From Aureimonas glaciei (GTDB lineage Bacteria; Pseudomonadota; Alphaproteobacteria; Rhizobiales; Rhizobiaceae), in NCBI RefSeq assembly GCF_014643375.1, contig NZ_BMJJ01000001.1:62001-126000 (forward strand): a DNA stretch of 64,000 bases, written 5' to 3'. The position numbers and the translations under genes were made by a program. The number at the start of each line of letters is the position of its first letter. Position 1 is the stretch's first letter. Under the pieces are notes generated by a model, which was given only the letters and a program-made list of their open reading frames with translations, was not told the DNA's origin and made no database searches. Below, one piece after another: positions 28,733-40,393 of this stretch.

Positions 28733-30475
28733 CTACTCCTCGTCGCCGCGGCCCTTCAGTGCAGCGCCGAGAATGTCGCCGAGCGAGGCGCCGGAGTCGG
28801 TCGAACCGTACTGCTGCACGGCCTCCTTCTCTTCGGCGATCTGCAGCGCCTTGATCGACACGCCGATGCGGTGTGCCTTCTTGTCGAACTGCGTCACCCG
28901 GACATCGACCTTCTGGCCGACCTGGAAACGCTCCGGACGCTGGTCCTCGCGGTCGCGGGCGAGATCGGCCCGACGGATGAACGAGGTGTAGTCGCTGTCG
29001 ACGATCTTGACCTCGAGGCCGCCATCGGTGACCGCGGTGACTTCGCAGGTAACGATCGAGCCACGGCGCATTTCGCCGGGCTCGGCCGGGCCGGAGGCCG
29101 AAGCGGAAGCACCGGAGGCGCCCGACGGGCCGGAGCCCTGGCCTTCACCACCGACCTGCTTGATGCCGAGCGAGATGCGCTCCTTGTCGATGTCGACGTC
29201 GAGCACCTGGGCCTTGACGATGTCGCCCTTGTTGTACTCTTCGATGACCTGCTCGCCCGGACGGTTCCAGTCGAGATCCGACAGGTGGACCATGCCGTCC
29301 ACATCGCCTTCGAGGCCGATGAACAGGCCGAACTCGGTCTTGTTCTTGACCTCGCCCTCGACCAGCGTTCCGATCGGGAACTGGTCGCGGAAGGCTTCCC
29401 ATGGGTTCTGCAGGGTCTGCTTGAGGCCAAGCGAGATGCGGCGCTTGACCGGATCCACCTCGAGAACGACCACTTCGACTTCCTGCGTCGTCGACAGGAT
29501 CTTGCCGGGATGGACGTTCTTCTTGGTCCAGCTCATCTCCGAGACGTGGATCAGGCCTTCGATGCCCGGCTCCAGCTCGACGAAGGCGCCGTAGTCGGTG
29601 ATGTTCGTGACGCGGCCCGTGACCTTGACGCCCATCGGGTACTTCACGCCGATGCCGTCCCAAGGATCGGCCTCGAGCTGCTTCATGCCGAGCGAGATGC
29701 GGTGGGTTTCCTGGTTGATGCGGATGATCTGGACCTTGACGGTCTGGCCGATCTGCAGGATCTCGGTCGGGTGGTTGACGCGGCGCCAGGCCATGTCGGT
29801 GACATGCAGCAGGCCGTCGATGCCGCCGAGGTCGACGAACGCACCGTAGTCGGTGATGTTCTTGACGACGCCGTCGACGGTCTGGCCTTCCTCGAGGTTC
29901 TGCACGATTTCCGAACGCTGTTCGGCGCGCGACTCTTCGAGGACGGTCCGGCGCGAGACGACGATGTTGCCGCGGCGCTTGTCCATCTTCAGGATCTGGA
30001 ACGGCTGCGGCGTGTTCATCAGCGGCGTGACGTCGCGGATCGGGCGGATGTCGACCTGGGAGCGCGGCAGGAAGGCCACGGCGCCGTCGAGATCGACGGT
30101 GAAGCCACCCTTGACCTGGTTGAAGATCTGGCCTTCGACCTTTTCGCCGGCGTTGAACTTGACCTCGAGGTTGACCCAGCTCTCTTCGCGGCGGGCCTTG
30201 TCGCGGGACAGAACGGCTTCGCCGAGGGCATTCTCGATGCGCTCGACATAGACCTCGACGGTGTCGCCGATCTTCAGCTCCGAACCGCCCTTGCCGCCGA
30301 ATTCCTTCAGCGCGACGCGGCCTTCGACCTTCAGACCGGCGTCGATGACGGCCATGTCCTTTTCGATGCCGACGACGATGCCCTTGACCACGGCGCCTTC
30401 GGCGACATCGTGATCCTGGTAGGAGGCTTCGAGCAGCGCGGCGAAATCATCGCGCGATGGGTTGGTGTTTGACAT
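28733..30475 (-). CDS. rpsA: 30S ribosomal protein S1
   Basis: RNA-binding ribosomal protein needed for translation initiation on structured mRNAs. The 580-residue product has six S1 repeats; examples are GAFVDLGGIDGLLHVTDMAW and GAFVELEPGIEGLIHVSEMS. The C-terminal part contains a Gly/Ser/Ala-rich linker (GEGQGSGPSGASGASASASG) before the last repeat. The frame is open to 30745, overlapping cmk, but AAGGAGAACGA precedes the ATG at 30475, which gives the family start. It follows cmk in the conserved aroA-cmk-rpsA order. Confidence 0.97.
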   Translation of the reverse strand: MSNTNPSRDDFAALLEASYQDHDVAEGAVVKGIVVGIEKDMAVIDAGLKVEGRVALKEFGGKGGSELKIGDTVEVYVERIENALGEAVLSRDKARREESWVNLEVKFNAGEKVEGQIFNQVKGGFTVDLDGAVAFLPRSQVDIRPIRDVTPLMNTPQPFQILKMDKRRGNIVVSRRTVLEESRAEQRSEIVQNLEEGQTVDGVVKNITDYGAFVDLGGIDGLLHVTDMAWRRVNHPTEILQIGQTVKVQIIRINQETHRISLGMKQLEADPWDGIGVKYPMGVKVTGRVTNITDYGAFVELEPGIEGLIHVSEMSWTKKNVHPGKILSTTQEVEVVVLEVDPVKRRISLGLKQTLQNPWEAFRDQFPIGTLVEGEVKNKTEFGLFIGLEGDVDGMVHLSDLDWNRPGEQVIEEYNKGDIVKAQVLDVDIDKERISLGIKQVGGEGQGSGPSGASGASASASGPAEPGEMRRGSIVTCEVTAVTDGGLEVKIVDSDYTSFIRRADLARDREDQRPERFQVGQKVDVRVTQFDKKAHRIGVSIKALQIAEEKEAVQQYGSTDSGASLGDILGAALKGRGDEE

Positions 30476-30748
30476 TCGTTCTCCTTGGGACCTCGTCGCC
30501 CGTGTCGTCGGGGGGAGGCCGTGCGCCGCGTGTTCGTGTTTCAGGACGCCGTCGGACTGGTCCCGCCCCGTTCCGCGGAGCGGAAGAAGGGCCCGGAGCC
30601 ATCCCCTTGCGGGAAGAGCACCGGCTGGCGCGGTGGACCGGCCTTGGGCAGGGTTCTCGAATCTCGGCCCGCCGGCAGGGCGCGAAGGCGCACCGTCACC
30701 GGAATGGCCAAAAAGGGCGCGCCCTCCTGCGAGAGCCGCCCTCATGCC

Positions 30749-33137
<2,389 letters not shown>

Positions 33138-33545
33138 ATGGCAAATCCAGAACTCGGCACCAAACGCATCTGCCCGGAGACGGGACGCAAGTTCTACGAC
33201 CTGAACAAGGATCCGATCGTCTCGCCCTATACCGGCACGAGCTATCCCGTCTCCTTCTTCGAGATCCCGGCCCGCGCCAAGCGCGGCGCCGCCGCCGTCG
33301 TCCCCGAGGCCGAGGCCGAGGTCCCCGAGGTCGCCGACGACGCCGAGGACGCGCCCGAGACGGTGTCGCTGACCGACATCGAGGAGGACGAGGAGGTCGC
33401 GGTCAAGAAGGACACGATCGACATCGACGACGACGAGGACGAGGAAGTCGAGGCCGACGACGCCGACACCTTCCTCGAGCCTGACGAAGACGAAGACGAC
33501 GACATGACCGACATCATCGGTTCGCGCGACGACGACGACGACTGA
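33138..33545 (+). CDS. FYDLN acid domain protein (TIGR02300 family)
   Basis: 135-residue protein: a compact N-terminal part with ELGTKRICPETGRKFYDLNKDPIVSPYTG, holding one Cys of the first half-knuckle and the signature FYDLN, then a long Asp/Glu-rich tail from residue 60 (DIDDDEDEEVEADDADTFLE). The family is widespread in alphaproteobacteria but its role is unknown. GAGG lies 7 nt before the ATG at 33138; the frame upstream to 33066 lacks homology. It is divergent from aroA and precedes tRNA-Ala, a conserved arrangement. Confidence 0.9.
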   Translation: MANPELGTKRICPETGRKFYDLNKDPIVSPYTGTSYPVSFFEIPARAKRGAAAVVPEAEAEVPEVADDAEDAPETVSLTDIEEDEEVAVKKDTIDIDDDEDEEVEADDADTFLEPDEDEDDDMTDIIGSRDDDDD

Positions 33546-33731
33546 TCGATTCGGCACCTTCCCGCGCGGCGCCATCGGCGGCGCGCGGCAACGCCGGCGA
33601 GGAGGCTGCCCCTCCCGCCTTTGCGGGCGCAGGCGCTTCCTCAAAAAAGGCGCGGCGCGACCGCAAGCCTTCGCCAAGCTGACTTTCCGGCCCGGCATGA
33701 CGGCCAAATGACGACAAAGCGGATTTGCCGC

Positions 33732-33760
33732 TTGACCCTCCCGGCAGGCTTCAGTATGAA
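33732..33760 (+). promoter_or_regulatory. Sigma70-type promoter for tRNA-Ala
   Basis: TTGACC, 17 bp, TATGAA, 64 bp before the mature 5' end. The predicted transcription start near 33768 gives a leader of about 57 nt. Confidence 0.65.
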
Positions 33761-33824
33761 CCCGCCACACCCGAAGCGCCCCAAACGTTTCGGTCCGGAC
33801 CGCGCCTTCGGGCGACGCTCCCGT

Positions 33825-33900
<76 letters not shown>

Positions 33901-34040
33901 ATTCACGTTTCGCTGAAAATCATGTCTCCCGCTGACGGAATGATCGCGCCGTATCGCTGCGTCTCGTCGGAATAGGGCTTCGGGCTCGGGCTCCCTCGTC
34001 GGACCGACCTGACGCCGCGCCGTGTCGATCGCTGGTTGCC

Positions 34041-34466
34041 TCAATGCGCCCGCGTCTTCGCCTTCAGCGGTTCGGGCTTCTTGCCCTCCGGCAGGAGCCG
34101 CCGAAGGTGGTCGTAGATTACGTCCTGGGAAAACGGCTTGCGCACGAACATGGCGCCCTCGGGCATCAGCTCCGGGTGCGGGTCGGCGACGGCCGAGGCG
34201 ATCAGGATGCCGATATCGGGCCATCGCTCGGCCGTCAGGCGGGCAAGATCGAACCCATTGCGGTCACCCGGCATCTGGACGTCGGTGAAGAGCAGGGTGA
34301 TCTCCGCCGCATACTCGATCAGCACGGCTTCGGCGGCATCGACATTGCTGGCTTCCAGCGGCCTGAAGCCGGCGTCGCTCAAAATATCCGAGGCATCCAT
34401 CAGGATCAGCGCATCATCGTCGACGACGAGAGCGAAGGGGCGGCGGTCGTCGAGGGGCTTGTCCAT
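34041..34466 (-). CDS. Single-domain response regulator
   Basis: 141-residue CheY-like receiver with no output domain. Visible sites: acidic pair DDD in LVVDDDALILMDASD, phosphoacceptor Asp in LLFTDVQMPGD near residue 68, the switch Ala/Ser in IASAVAD, and the Lys in MFVRKPFSQDVI. The reading frame is open to 34589, but the ATG at 34466 starts just before the fold. It is downstream of the higBA-like pair on the same strand. Partner kinase and output are unknown. Confidence 0.88.
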   Translation of the reverse strand: MDKPLDDRRPFALVVDDDALILMDASDILSDAGFRPLEASNVDAAEAVLIEYAAEITLLFTDVQMPGDRNGFDLARLTAERWPDIGILIASAVADPHPELMPEGAMFVRKPFSQDVIYDHLRRLLPEGKKPEPLKAKTRAH

Positions 34467-34561
34467 GGCAGCGTGAATGCCGGGCGGCCGGAAAGGGTTC
34501 CTGTTGTCAACGGTAGCGTGTCCGATGACGAGGGGCATGCCGAAGCATCGACGATGCGATG

Positions 34562-34849
34562 CTAGGCGGCCGTCTTGCCGATTCGCCACTCGACGGTCAG
34601 GCCGGCGCTGCCTGCCAAGACCATCAGAGCGTCCAGGCTGAACTTGTCGATACGGCCGCGCAGGAGATCGCTCATGCGCGGCTGCGACACGCCAAGCCGT
34701 CTCGCGGCCTCGGCCTGTGTCAGCTTCCAGCCGAGGACGGCCTCGCGGATCGCCGACATCAGACCCGAGCGGGCCTTCATGTTGGCCGCTTCCCCGGGCG
34801 AATCCTCCAGGGCGTCCCAGATACTGTCAAAACGGTGTTCGGTCATCAT
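34562..34849 (-). CDS. XRE-type antitoxin of a HigBA-like module
   Basis: 95-residue protein with a helix-turn-helix at about residues 42-80: TQAEAARRLGVSQPRMSDLL, a pattern of the HTH_37/XRE antitoxin group paired with HigB/RelE-like toxins. The toxin gene is upstream and overlaps it by 4 bp (34846-34849), the toxin-first order known for higBA. An inverted repeat at 35180 upstream of the pair may be its operator. Confidence 0.85.
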   Translation of the reverse strand: MMTEHRFDSIWDALEDSPGEAANMKARSGLMSAIREAVLGWKLTQAEAARRLGVSQPRMSDLLRGRIDKFSLDALMVLAGSAGLTVEWRIGKTAA

Positions 34850-35172
34850 CTCCGTCCCCGTACAAGGTCGTCGAAGCGCGCCTTCGCGAGGGCAATGTCG
34901 CGCCTGGACGTCACCTGCGCCTTCTTCTGGAAGGCATGAAGCACGTAGACGGCTTCTTCGAAGGTGGCGACATAGACGACCCGGTAGGCGCCTGTCGCGT
35001 CGCGCACCCGGATCTCGCGGACGCCGGGACCGATCGTCGTCATCGGCTTCCAGTCGTCGGGGTCGAGTCCCCGCTGCACCCGGTCGATCTGGAAACCGAT
35101 CCGACGCCGTGCGTCTTCTGAAAACGACCGCAACGCGTCGAGCGCGCTTCCGAGGAAAGCCACCGGCTTCAT
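34846..35172 (-). CDS. RelE/HigB-like toxin of a type II toxin-antitoxin module
   Basis: 108-residue basic protein of the phage-derived Gp49-like/HigB family. The features are the SALDALRSFSEDARRRIGFQID helix, the strand IRVRDATGAYRVVYVATFE, and VYVLHAFQKKAQVTSRRDIALA, all typical of ribosome-associated mRNA interferases of this group. The ATG at 35172 is 7 bp from a perfect inverted repeat at 35180-35199, so the transcript has little or no leader. The antitoxin is translationally coupled downstream. The call by family resemblance is firm; activity is not shown. Confidence 0.87.
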   Translation of the reverse strand: MKPVAFLGSALDALRSFSEDARRRIGFQIDRVQRGLDPDDWKPMTTIGPGVREIRVRDATGAYRVVYVATFEEAVYVLHAFQKKAQVTSRRDIALAKARFDDLVRGRR

Positions 35173-35179
35173 CGGCCGA

Positions 35180-35199
35180 CTATATCAGGTTGGATATAG
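35180..35199. promoter_or_regulatory. Operator-like inverted repeat of the HigBA-like module
   Basis: CTATATC and GATATAG form a perfect 7-bp palindrome with a 6-base spacer, 7 bp upstream of the toxin ATG. GATATA on the reverse strand can act as a -10 element, so antitoxin binding would block it. Autoregulation is inferred. Confidence 0.65.
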
Positions 35200-35231
35200 G
35201 AGTCGAACGGAAGCCTGCCCCGGAAACGACA

Positions 35232-35264
35232 ACGCCCTTGCCGGGGGAGGACCGGCAAGGGCGT
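35232..35264 (-). terminator. Hairpin after the DUF1127 gene
   Basis: Perfect 13-bp arms ACGCCCTTGCCGG/CCGGCAAGGGCGT with a 7-base loop, followed on the reverse strand by TTGTCGTTT. It probably ends the DUF1127 transcript and shields the TA operator. Confidence 0.65.
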
Positions 35265-35349
35265 CTTGGGTTGGCCGTCGGCGGTGGGAGGAACCGCGCG
35301 GCCGATCCGCTGGGGTCGTGGGAGGACGACCCCGGCGAAGCTCGAATTC

Positions 35350-35493
35350 TTAGCGGACCGCCTGACGGGCGATCATCGGGATGTCGGCGCGGGAAATGCC
35401 GAGGTCGGCGAGTTCGCGGTGCGACAGACGGTTCAGTTCGGCCTCGGTGTTGCGGGCCTGGCGCCAAGCCTGGAAGGAGCGGGCGATGTTCAT
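35350..35493 (-). CDS. DUF1127 (YjiS-like) small protein
   Basis: 47-residue basic protein MNIARSFQAWRQARNTEAEL continuing NRLSHRELADLGISRADIPM, matching the DUF1127 consensus with its RELxDLGIxRxDI core. AAGGA lies 8 nt before the ATG. In alphaproteobacteria such proteins bind RNA or influence phosphate and stress metabolism; the function of this one is unknown. It is monocistronic with a strong hairpin downstream. Confidence 0.88.
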   Translation of the reverse strand: MNIARSFQAWRQARNTEAELNRLSHRELADLGISRADIPMIARQAVR

Positions 35494-35804
35494 GGCAGTA
35501 TCCTTTGCGGTCCAGCCTCTCGTCGGTGGTGGCTGGGCGGTTCGTTTCGTTCGACGTCCCCGATATAGGCGATCGCGGTCATGCATAGGAGCGCTGATCG
35601 GGAATGGCAGACCCTGCATTTTCAGCTATCGGCCGGGCGCAGAACGGCTATGTGCACGATGCATGGCTGGGGATCGTGACATGCGAACTCAGGCCATACG
35701 AACGAGGGTCGGCGCGCGCCGACAACGTTCTTCTTCGCCCCTCCGGGGAGACGTGCCCGGCAGGGCGATGAGGGGGAGCGCCAGCGGGCGCACGAGATCG
35801 CCGC
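35494..35804. other. Region between DUF1127 and the cyclase gene
   Basis: 311 bp without a gene. Positions 35731-35780 hold a degenerate half of the nested repeat seen at 26401 and 63815 (CCCCTCCGGGGAGA and GCAGGGCGATGAGGGGG). The AT-richer part near 35570-35660 probably contains the DUF1127 promoter, not recognised exactly. Confidence 0.45.
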
Positions 35805-37568
35805 CTACCCCGCCACCGCCATCTTTTCGTCGAGGCGCCTGGCGTCGGTGACGACGAGCACGTCGAGCGGGGCGCTGCGGCCGCGGATGGCGACGATCTT
35901 GCGCTTGCCGGCCTTCAGCGGCAGGCCGCCGCGCTCGGCGAGCTCGACCGAGACGACGAGTTCGGCGTCGTGCTCCTTGGCGACGGTCTCGAGCCGGCTG
36001 GCGGTGTTGATGGTGTCGCCGACGACGGTGAGGCTGGCCGCGCGGCCATAGCCCATGTGGCCGACGATCGCCGCCCCGGTGTGCAGGCCAATGGCGACGC
36101 GGATGCGGGCGCCGCCGAGCTCCTGCGCCAGCGTCCTGTTCAGCGCGTCGGCGGCGCGGGCGATGCGCGCGGCGGCGATCAGCGCGTCGGCGCAGGCGGC
36201 ATCCTGCGGCTTGCCGAGGCCGAACAGCGCCAGCGCGCCATCGCCGATGAACTTGTCGAGATAGCCGTCAGAGCTCTCCACCGCCTCGCCGACGGCGGCG
36301 AAGAAGCGGTTGAGGAGGAAGACCGTATCGAAGGGCAGGCGCCGCTCGGTCATGGCGGTGAAGCCACGCAGGTCGCAGAACAGCACGACGATGCTGCGTT
36401 CCGCCCCGGCGCGCCAGGCCAGCGTCGCGCCGCCGTCGAGGCGCGGCAGCTCGGCGGTGACCACGGGCGCGACGCGCAGGTTCGCCGTCGGGCGCAGCTG
36501 GCAGGCGAGGCGGATGTCGCTGGGGGCATCGATCCGCTCCAGCGTCGTGCGCTCGGCCGCATGCGGCGGCGGCAGCGCGCCCTGTCCCTCGATCACCCGC
36601 ACCCGGCAGGTCGAGCAGCGGCCCTTGCCACCGCAGACCGCGACATGCGGGATGCCGCCGATGCGGCTCGCTTCGAGCACGCTGGTCCCGATCGGCACGG
36701 CGATGACCTGGCCTTCTGGATAGGTCACCCGGAAACCGCTGAGGAGCCCGCGTCGCTGCTTCAGCGCTCGGGCGAGGAGAGTCGCGGCGATGGCACCGAA
36801 GTAGAGCGCGTGCACGGCGAGGCTCGCTTGGGCGGCCAGCGCCGCGCCGGCCGGCGTCGCGGGATGGCGGACCACGGTGACGAGGCCGCTGCCGATCTCC
36901 TTGCCGGCGGCGACGAAGCCGAGGATCGAGAGCACCGGCACGAGCAGCGCGATGGTGAAGGCGGGGAGGGCGATGCGCGGGAACCAGGGCCGGAAGCGCA
37001 GCCAGAACCACAGGCCGAGGCAGCCATGCACCCAGGCGACGACGAGCGCCGCCACTTGCTGCAGAGCATTCGCCGGCGCGGCCCACAGCGCGTGCACGAC
37101 ATGCGCATAGTCGGCGTCGTGCCCCGTCGTCTGCTCGGCCAAGCCGACGGCGAGAACGTGCGGGATGATCAGGAGCGGCAGTCCGAGGCCGAACAGGATC
37201 TGCATCGCCTCGCGCATGGGCATGCGCAGTGTCCGACGCTTGTACAGCGCATGCAGCGCCAGGGCGAAATGCACCATCAGCGCGACGTAGAACAGCGCCC
37301 GCATCGGCCCGCCGCCCCAAATCCGCCCGAACCACTTTTCGCCCTCTTCCATCGCTGTCAGCGACACGAGACCCAGCGCGTGGTTGGCGAAATGCAGGGC
37401 GATGAAGGCGAAGAGGACGAGCCCCGTCACCAGGCGGATGCGGCGCTCCGTCCAGAATGCCGCCGCCCGGCGCAGCTGCCGCAGCCGAGCCGGAAACGGC
37501 CGGCCGGCCGGCCGGGGGCGCTCGGCAAGGCTCAAGTCGCCTTCATCCGGACCGGGGCCGGCAGGCAA
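35805..37568 (-). CDS. Six-TM / 2Fe-2S ferredoxin / class III adenylate cyclase fusion
   Basis: 587-residue protein in three parts. Residues 45-267: six hydrophobic helices rich in His (59, 63, 100, 106, 137, 156, 159, 181, 253), like diheme cytochrome b anchors of the fumarate reductase type. Residues 280-370: plant-type ferredoxin with Cys312, 318, 321 and 356. Residues 392-560: class III cyclase with metal Asp399 (FCDLRGF) and Asp443, Lys439, VGDTINTASRLE with Asp518 and Arg525. Such domains suggest a redox- or quinone-responsive cAMP synthase, as described for Sinorhizobium CyaC. The start is uncertain: TTG at 37568 lacks a ribosome site and a TTG at residue 12 has GAAGG upstream. Heme binding is inferred. 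Confidence 0.88.
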   Translation of the reverse strand: MPAGPGPDEGDLSLAERPRPAGRPFPARLRQLRRAAAFWTERRIRLVTGLVLFAFIALHFANHALGLVSLTAMEEGEKWFGRIWGGGPMRALFYVALMVHFALALHALYKRRTLRMPMREAMQILFGLGLPLLIIPHVLAVGLAEQTTGHDADYAHVVHALWAAPANALQQVAALVVAWVHGCLGLWFWLRFRPWFPRIALPAFTIALLVPVLSILGFVAAGKEIGSGLVTVVRHPATPAGAALAAQASLAVHALYFGAIAATLLARALKQRRGLLSGFRVTYPEGQVIAVPIGTSVLEASRIGGIPHVAVCGGKGRCSTCRVRVIEGQGALPPPHAAERTTLERIDAPSDIRLACQLRPTANLRVAPVVTAELPRLDGGATLAWRAGAERSIVVLFCDLRGFTAMTERRLPFDTVFLLNRFFAAVGEAVESSDGYLDKFIGDGALALFGLGKPQDAACADALIAAARIARAADALNRTLAQELGGARIRVAIGLHTGAAIVGHMGYGRAASLTVVGDTINTASRLETVAKEHDAELVVSVELAERGGLPLKAGKRKIVAIRGRSAPLDVLVVTDARRLDEKMAVAG

Positions 37569-37781
37569 GGGGAACGAGCGTTCATCAGATGGCCGTCCCG
37601 CTTCGGTGCTCTGTTGTCACGGTCGCTTTTCCGCCAGTCGACGGACGGCTCCCGCGATCACGCTCCCGGGCCGCAGGCCTGCCCCGGCCCGATGGCGTGG
37701 GGGTCCCGCCCGCGCCGACGGACGCCGCCGCCGTCGCGCCGCCAGGGGCCGGCGCCGCGCGGTCGGTCCGCGCCTCGGACG

Positions 37782-38342
37782 TCACAGGGCTCCCTCGATG
37801 CTCTCGAGGACGATGTTGCCATTGGTGTAGATGCAGATCTCGCCGGCGATCTTCATGGCCCGGCGGGCGATCTCCTCGGCGTCGTAGTCGGTGTCGGCGA
37901 GGGCCCGCGCGGCGGCGAGCGCGTAATTGCCGCCCGAGCCGATCGCCATGATGCCGCCCTCCGGCTCCAGCACGTCGCCATTGCCGGTCAGCGCCAGGGT
38001 GATCGACTGGTCGGCGACCAGCATCATCGCCTCCAGCCGACGGAGATAGCGGTCGGTGCGCCAGTCCTTGGCGAGCTCGACCGAGGCGCGCATCAGCTGG
38101 TCGGGATATTGTTCGAGCTTGGCCTCGAGGCGCTCCAGCAGGGTGAAGGCGTCGGCGGTGGCGCCGGCGAAGCCGGTGATGACATTGCCGCCCTTGCCGA
38201 TGCGCCGGACTTTCCGGGCATTGCCCTTCATGATCGTGTTGCCGAGCGACACCTGGCCGTCGCCGGCGATGACGACGCGGCCGCCCTTGCGCACGGTGAC
38301 GATGGTGGTGGAGTACATGGTGGCGGGGTTGTGCTCTTGCAT
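37782..38342 (-). CDS. hslV: HslV, peptidase subunit of the HslUV protease
   Basis: 186-residue proteasome-beta-like peptidase. The conserved [20 protein letters not shown] has Thr at the mature N terminus after the short leader, and LIKE features such as [19 protein letters not shown] and ESIEGAL are visible. It is divergent from hisB (209-bp spacer), the usual Hyphomicrobiales context, but hslU is 16 kb away instead of downstream. Downstream on the same strand is the cyclase gene. Confidence 0.96.
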   Translation of the reverse strand: MQEHNPATMYSTTIVTVRKGGRVVIAGDGQVSLGNTIMKGNARKVRRIGKGGNVITGFAGATADAFTLLERLEAKLEQYPDQLMRASVELAKDWRTDRYLRRLEAMMLVADQSITLALTGNGDVLEPEGGIMAIGSGGNYALAAARALADTDYDAEEIARRAMKIAGEICIYTNGNIVLESIEGAL

Positions 38343-38551
38343 GTCGTCTCTTTCCGATGCGGCGGACGATGTTGCCGTCCGCCTGTCGGGGCCTCATGTA
38401 AGGGCTCGTGCCGCCGGCGCCAAACCGGCGCCGCGTTGCCGGAGATGGCGCGGCGATTGCCGGCGGATTTGTGGCGGGCGGGCCTTCGCGCCCGCGGCGA
38501 TCTGCATTAAAGCGAAGGCCGAGGCCGGGCACCGGCGGAAGAGGACGTGAG

Positions 38552-39160
38552 ATGAGCGAGACCGCGGGCCGGCGCATGGCAGAGATCGTGCGCAAGACCA
38601 ACGAAACCGCGATCGAGGTGCGCGTCGACCTCGACGGATCGGGCCGGGCGGACGTCGCCACCGGCGTCGGCTTCTTCGACCACATGCTGGAGCAGCTCGC
38701 CCGCCACTCGCTGATCGACATCACCGCCCGGGCCGACGGCGATCTGCACATCGACGACCACCACACCGTCGAGGACACCGGCATCGCGCTCGGCCAGGCG
38801 ATCCGTCAGGCGCTCGGCGAGCGCCGCGGCATCCGCCGCTACGCCTCGCTGGACCTCGCCATGGACGAATGCCTCACGCGCGCGGCGGTGGATGTTTCCG
38901 GCCGTCCGTTCCTGGTGTTCAAGGTGGAATTTCCGCGCGAAAAGATCGGCACCTTCGATACCGAGCTGGTGCGCGAGTTTTTTCAGGCGCTGGCGCAGAA
39001 TGCCGGCATCACCCTGCACATAGAGAACCACTACGGCGACAACGCCCACCACATCGCCGAGACCTGCTTCAAGGCGGTGGCGCGGGTGCTGGGCGAGGCC
39101 GTTGCCATCGACCCGCGCCAGGCCGACCTCGTGCCCTCGACCAAGGGCGTTCTCGCGTGA
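38552..39160 (+). CDS. hisB: Imidazoleglycerol-phosphate dehydratase
   Basis: Dehydrates IGP in histidine synthesis. The 202-residue monofunctional enzyme has the metal-binding motifs [31 protein letters not shown] and [19 protein letters not shown] lies 7 nt before the ATG at 38552; the frame is open from 38408 without homology. It begins a run hisB, DUF2628, hisH, hisA. There is no HisB phosphatase domain, as expected outside gammaproteobacteria. Confidence 0.96.
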   Translation: MSETAGRRMAEIVRKTNETAIEVRVDLDGSGRADVATGVGFFDHMLEQLARHSLIDITARADGDLHIDDHHTVEDTGIALGQAIRQALGERRGIRRYASLDLAMDECLTRAAVDVSGRPFLVFKVEFPREKIGTFDTELVREFFQALAQNAGITLHIENHYGDNAHHIAETCFKAVARVLGEAVAIDPRQADLVPSTKGVLA

Positions 39161-39188
39161 GCCGCCGGCTCTGCCAGGGTGGCGGGGC

Positions 39189-39683
39189 ATGACGCGCTAC
39201 GTCGTGTTCGAGCCGCCGTCGGACGACGGCGTCAGGCCGAGCGAGGGCGCGGTGTTCCTGCGCGACGGTGTGACGAAATGGGCGGTGGTGCTGCCGTGGC
39301 TGTGGCTCTGGCGCCATCGTCTGGTGCTGGCGGGTTTCGCCGTCCTGGCGTTGGATCTCGGTCTCGGCTGGGCGGCGGAGCGGGCCGGCCTCGGGCTGGC
39401 CGGCCTCGTCCTGCCGCTGCTCCTCGGCCTCTTTGTCGCGCTGGAGGGCCCGAGCCTTCGCGCCGCCCGTTACCGCCGCCGCGGTTTCGAGGAGGTCGCC
39501 GTCGTCGACGCCGCGGACGAAGCGGAGGCGACGATCCTCTATTATGCCGGCGGCGCGGCCGGGGCGGGACCGACCTCGGCCGCCGCCGCGGGCACTCCCA
39601 TAGCAACCGGCGGGCCTCTCGCGCGCCGGTTGGCCGAGCGCCGGGCCTCGCTCGGCCTCTTCGATTCGCAAAGGGTGCGCTGA
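39189..39683 (+). CDS. DUF2628 family membrane protein
   Basis: 164-residue protein with a soluble start ([20 protein letters not shown]) and two to three hydrophobic segments at about 33-95, matching DUF2628. The C-terminal part is Ala/Gly-rich. The family member between hisB and hisH is conserved in Hyphomicrobiales but has no known function. Its stop overlaps the hisH start (TGATG), so it is translationally coupled with hisH. Confidence 0.82.
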   Translation: MTRYVVFEPPSDDGVRPSEGAVFLRDGVTKWAVVLPWLWLWRHRLVLAGFAVLALDLGLGWAAERAGLGLAGLVLPLLLGLFVALEGPSLRAARYRRRGFEEVAVVDAADEAEATILYYAGGAAGAGPTSAAAAGTPIATGGPLARRLAERRASLGLFDSQRVR

Positions 39684-40330
39684 TGCTGGCGATCATCGAC
39701 TACGGCTCGGGCAATCTGCGCTCGGCGACAAAAGCCTTCGAGCGCGCCGCGCGCGAGGCGGGGCTGGAGACGGACATCGTCCTCACCGACGATCCCGAGA
39801 CCGTCCGCCGCGCCGACCGCGTCATCCTGCCGGGCGTCGGCGCCTATGCCGACTGCCGCCGCGGCCTCGACGCCGTGCCGGGAATGACCGAGGCGCTGGT
39901 CGAGACCGTCGAGACGCGCGGCCGTCCGTTTCTCGGCATCTGCGTCGGCATGCAGCTGATGGCGACGCAGGGCCTGGAAAAGACCGTCACGCGCGGTTTC
40001 GGCTGGATTCCCGGCGACGTCGCCCCGATCGTGCCGAACGATCCCCAGCTGAAGATCCCGCAGATCGGCTGGAACACGATTCACGTGAAACATGCCCATC
40101 CCTTGCTCGCCGGCATTCCGACGGGGGAAGACGGCCTGCACGCCTATTTCGTCCACTCCTACCAGCTGCAGGTGGAGAACGAGGCGGACCTCGTCGCCAC
40201 CACCGACTATGGCGGCGACGTCACCGCCATCGTCGCCCGGGACAACAAGGCCGGCACCCAGTTCCACCCGGAAAAGAGCCAAAAGCTCGGCCTGGCCCTG
40301 CTGACCAACTTTTTGACCTGGGCGCCCTGA
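39683..40330 (+). CDS. hisH: Imidazole glycerol phosphate synthase, glutaminase subunit
   Basis: Class I glutamine amidotransferase that supplies ammonia to HisF. The 215-residue protein has the nucleophile Cys87 in [11 protein letters not shown] and the His/Glu pair in [10 protein letters not shown] near residue 195. The long frame that starts at 39179 is a chance extension; the ATG at 39683 overlaps the upstream stop. A parS-like sequence lies inside the gene at 40077. Its partner hisF is on the other strand at 26547. Confidence 0.96.
   Translation: MLAIIDYGSGNLRSATKAFERAAREAGLETDIVLTDDPETVRRADRVILPGVGAYADCRRGLDAVPGMTEALVETVETRGRPFLGICVGMQLMATQGLEKTVTRGFGWIPGDVAPIVPNDPQLKIPQIGWNTIHVKHAHPLLAGIPTGEDGLHAYFVHSYQLQVENEADLVATTDYGGDVTAIVARDNKAGTQFHPEKSQKLGLALLTNFLTWAP
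40077..40092. promoter_or_regulatory. parS-like ParB binding site inside hisH
   Basis: CGATTCACGTGAAACA matches the parS consensus at 14 of 16 bases and the 14-bp core at 13 of 14. It lies 25 kb to the right of the putative origin, in coding sequence. Confidence 0.55.
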
Positions 40331-40393
40331 GCCCGGCAGACCCTGTCCGTCTCGTTGCTCTGCCTTTCCGCCCGCTGTTCTGAAGGCCCCGCC

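Noticed and set aside
28871-30472. Antisense frame over rpsA
   Set aside because: Ribosomal protein S1 is certain; the antisense product is an artefact of codon bias.
30476-30745. N-terminal extension of rpsA
   Set aside because: The extra 90 residues have no homology; AAGGAG precedes the ATG at 30475.
33562-33590. GC-rich hairpin after the FYDLN gene as a terminator
   Set aside because: The stem is strong but lacks a T run; such hairpins are frequent in this GC-rich sequence.
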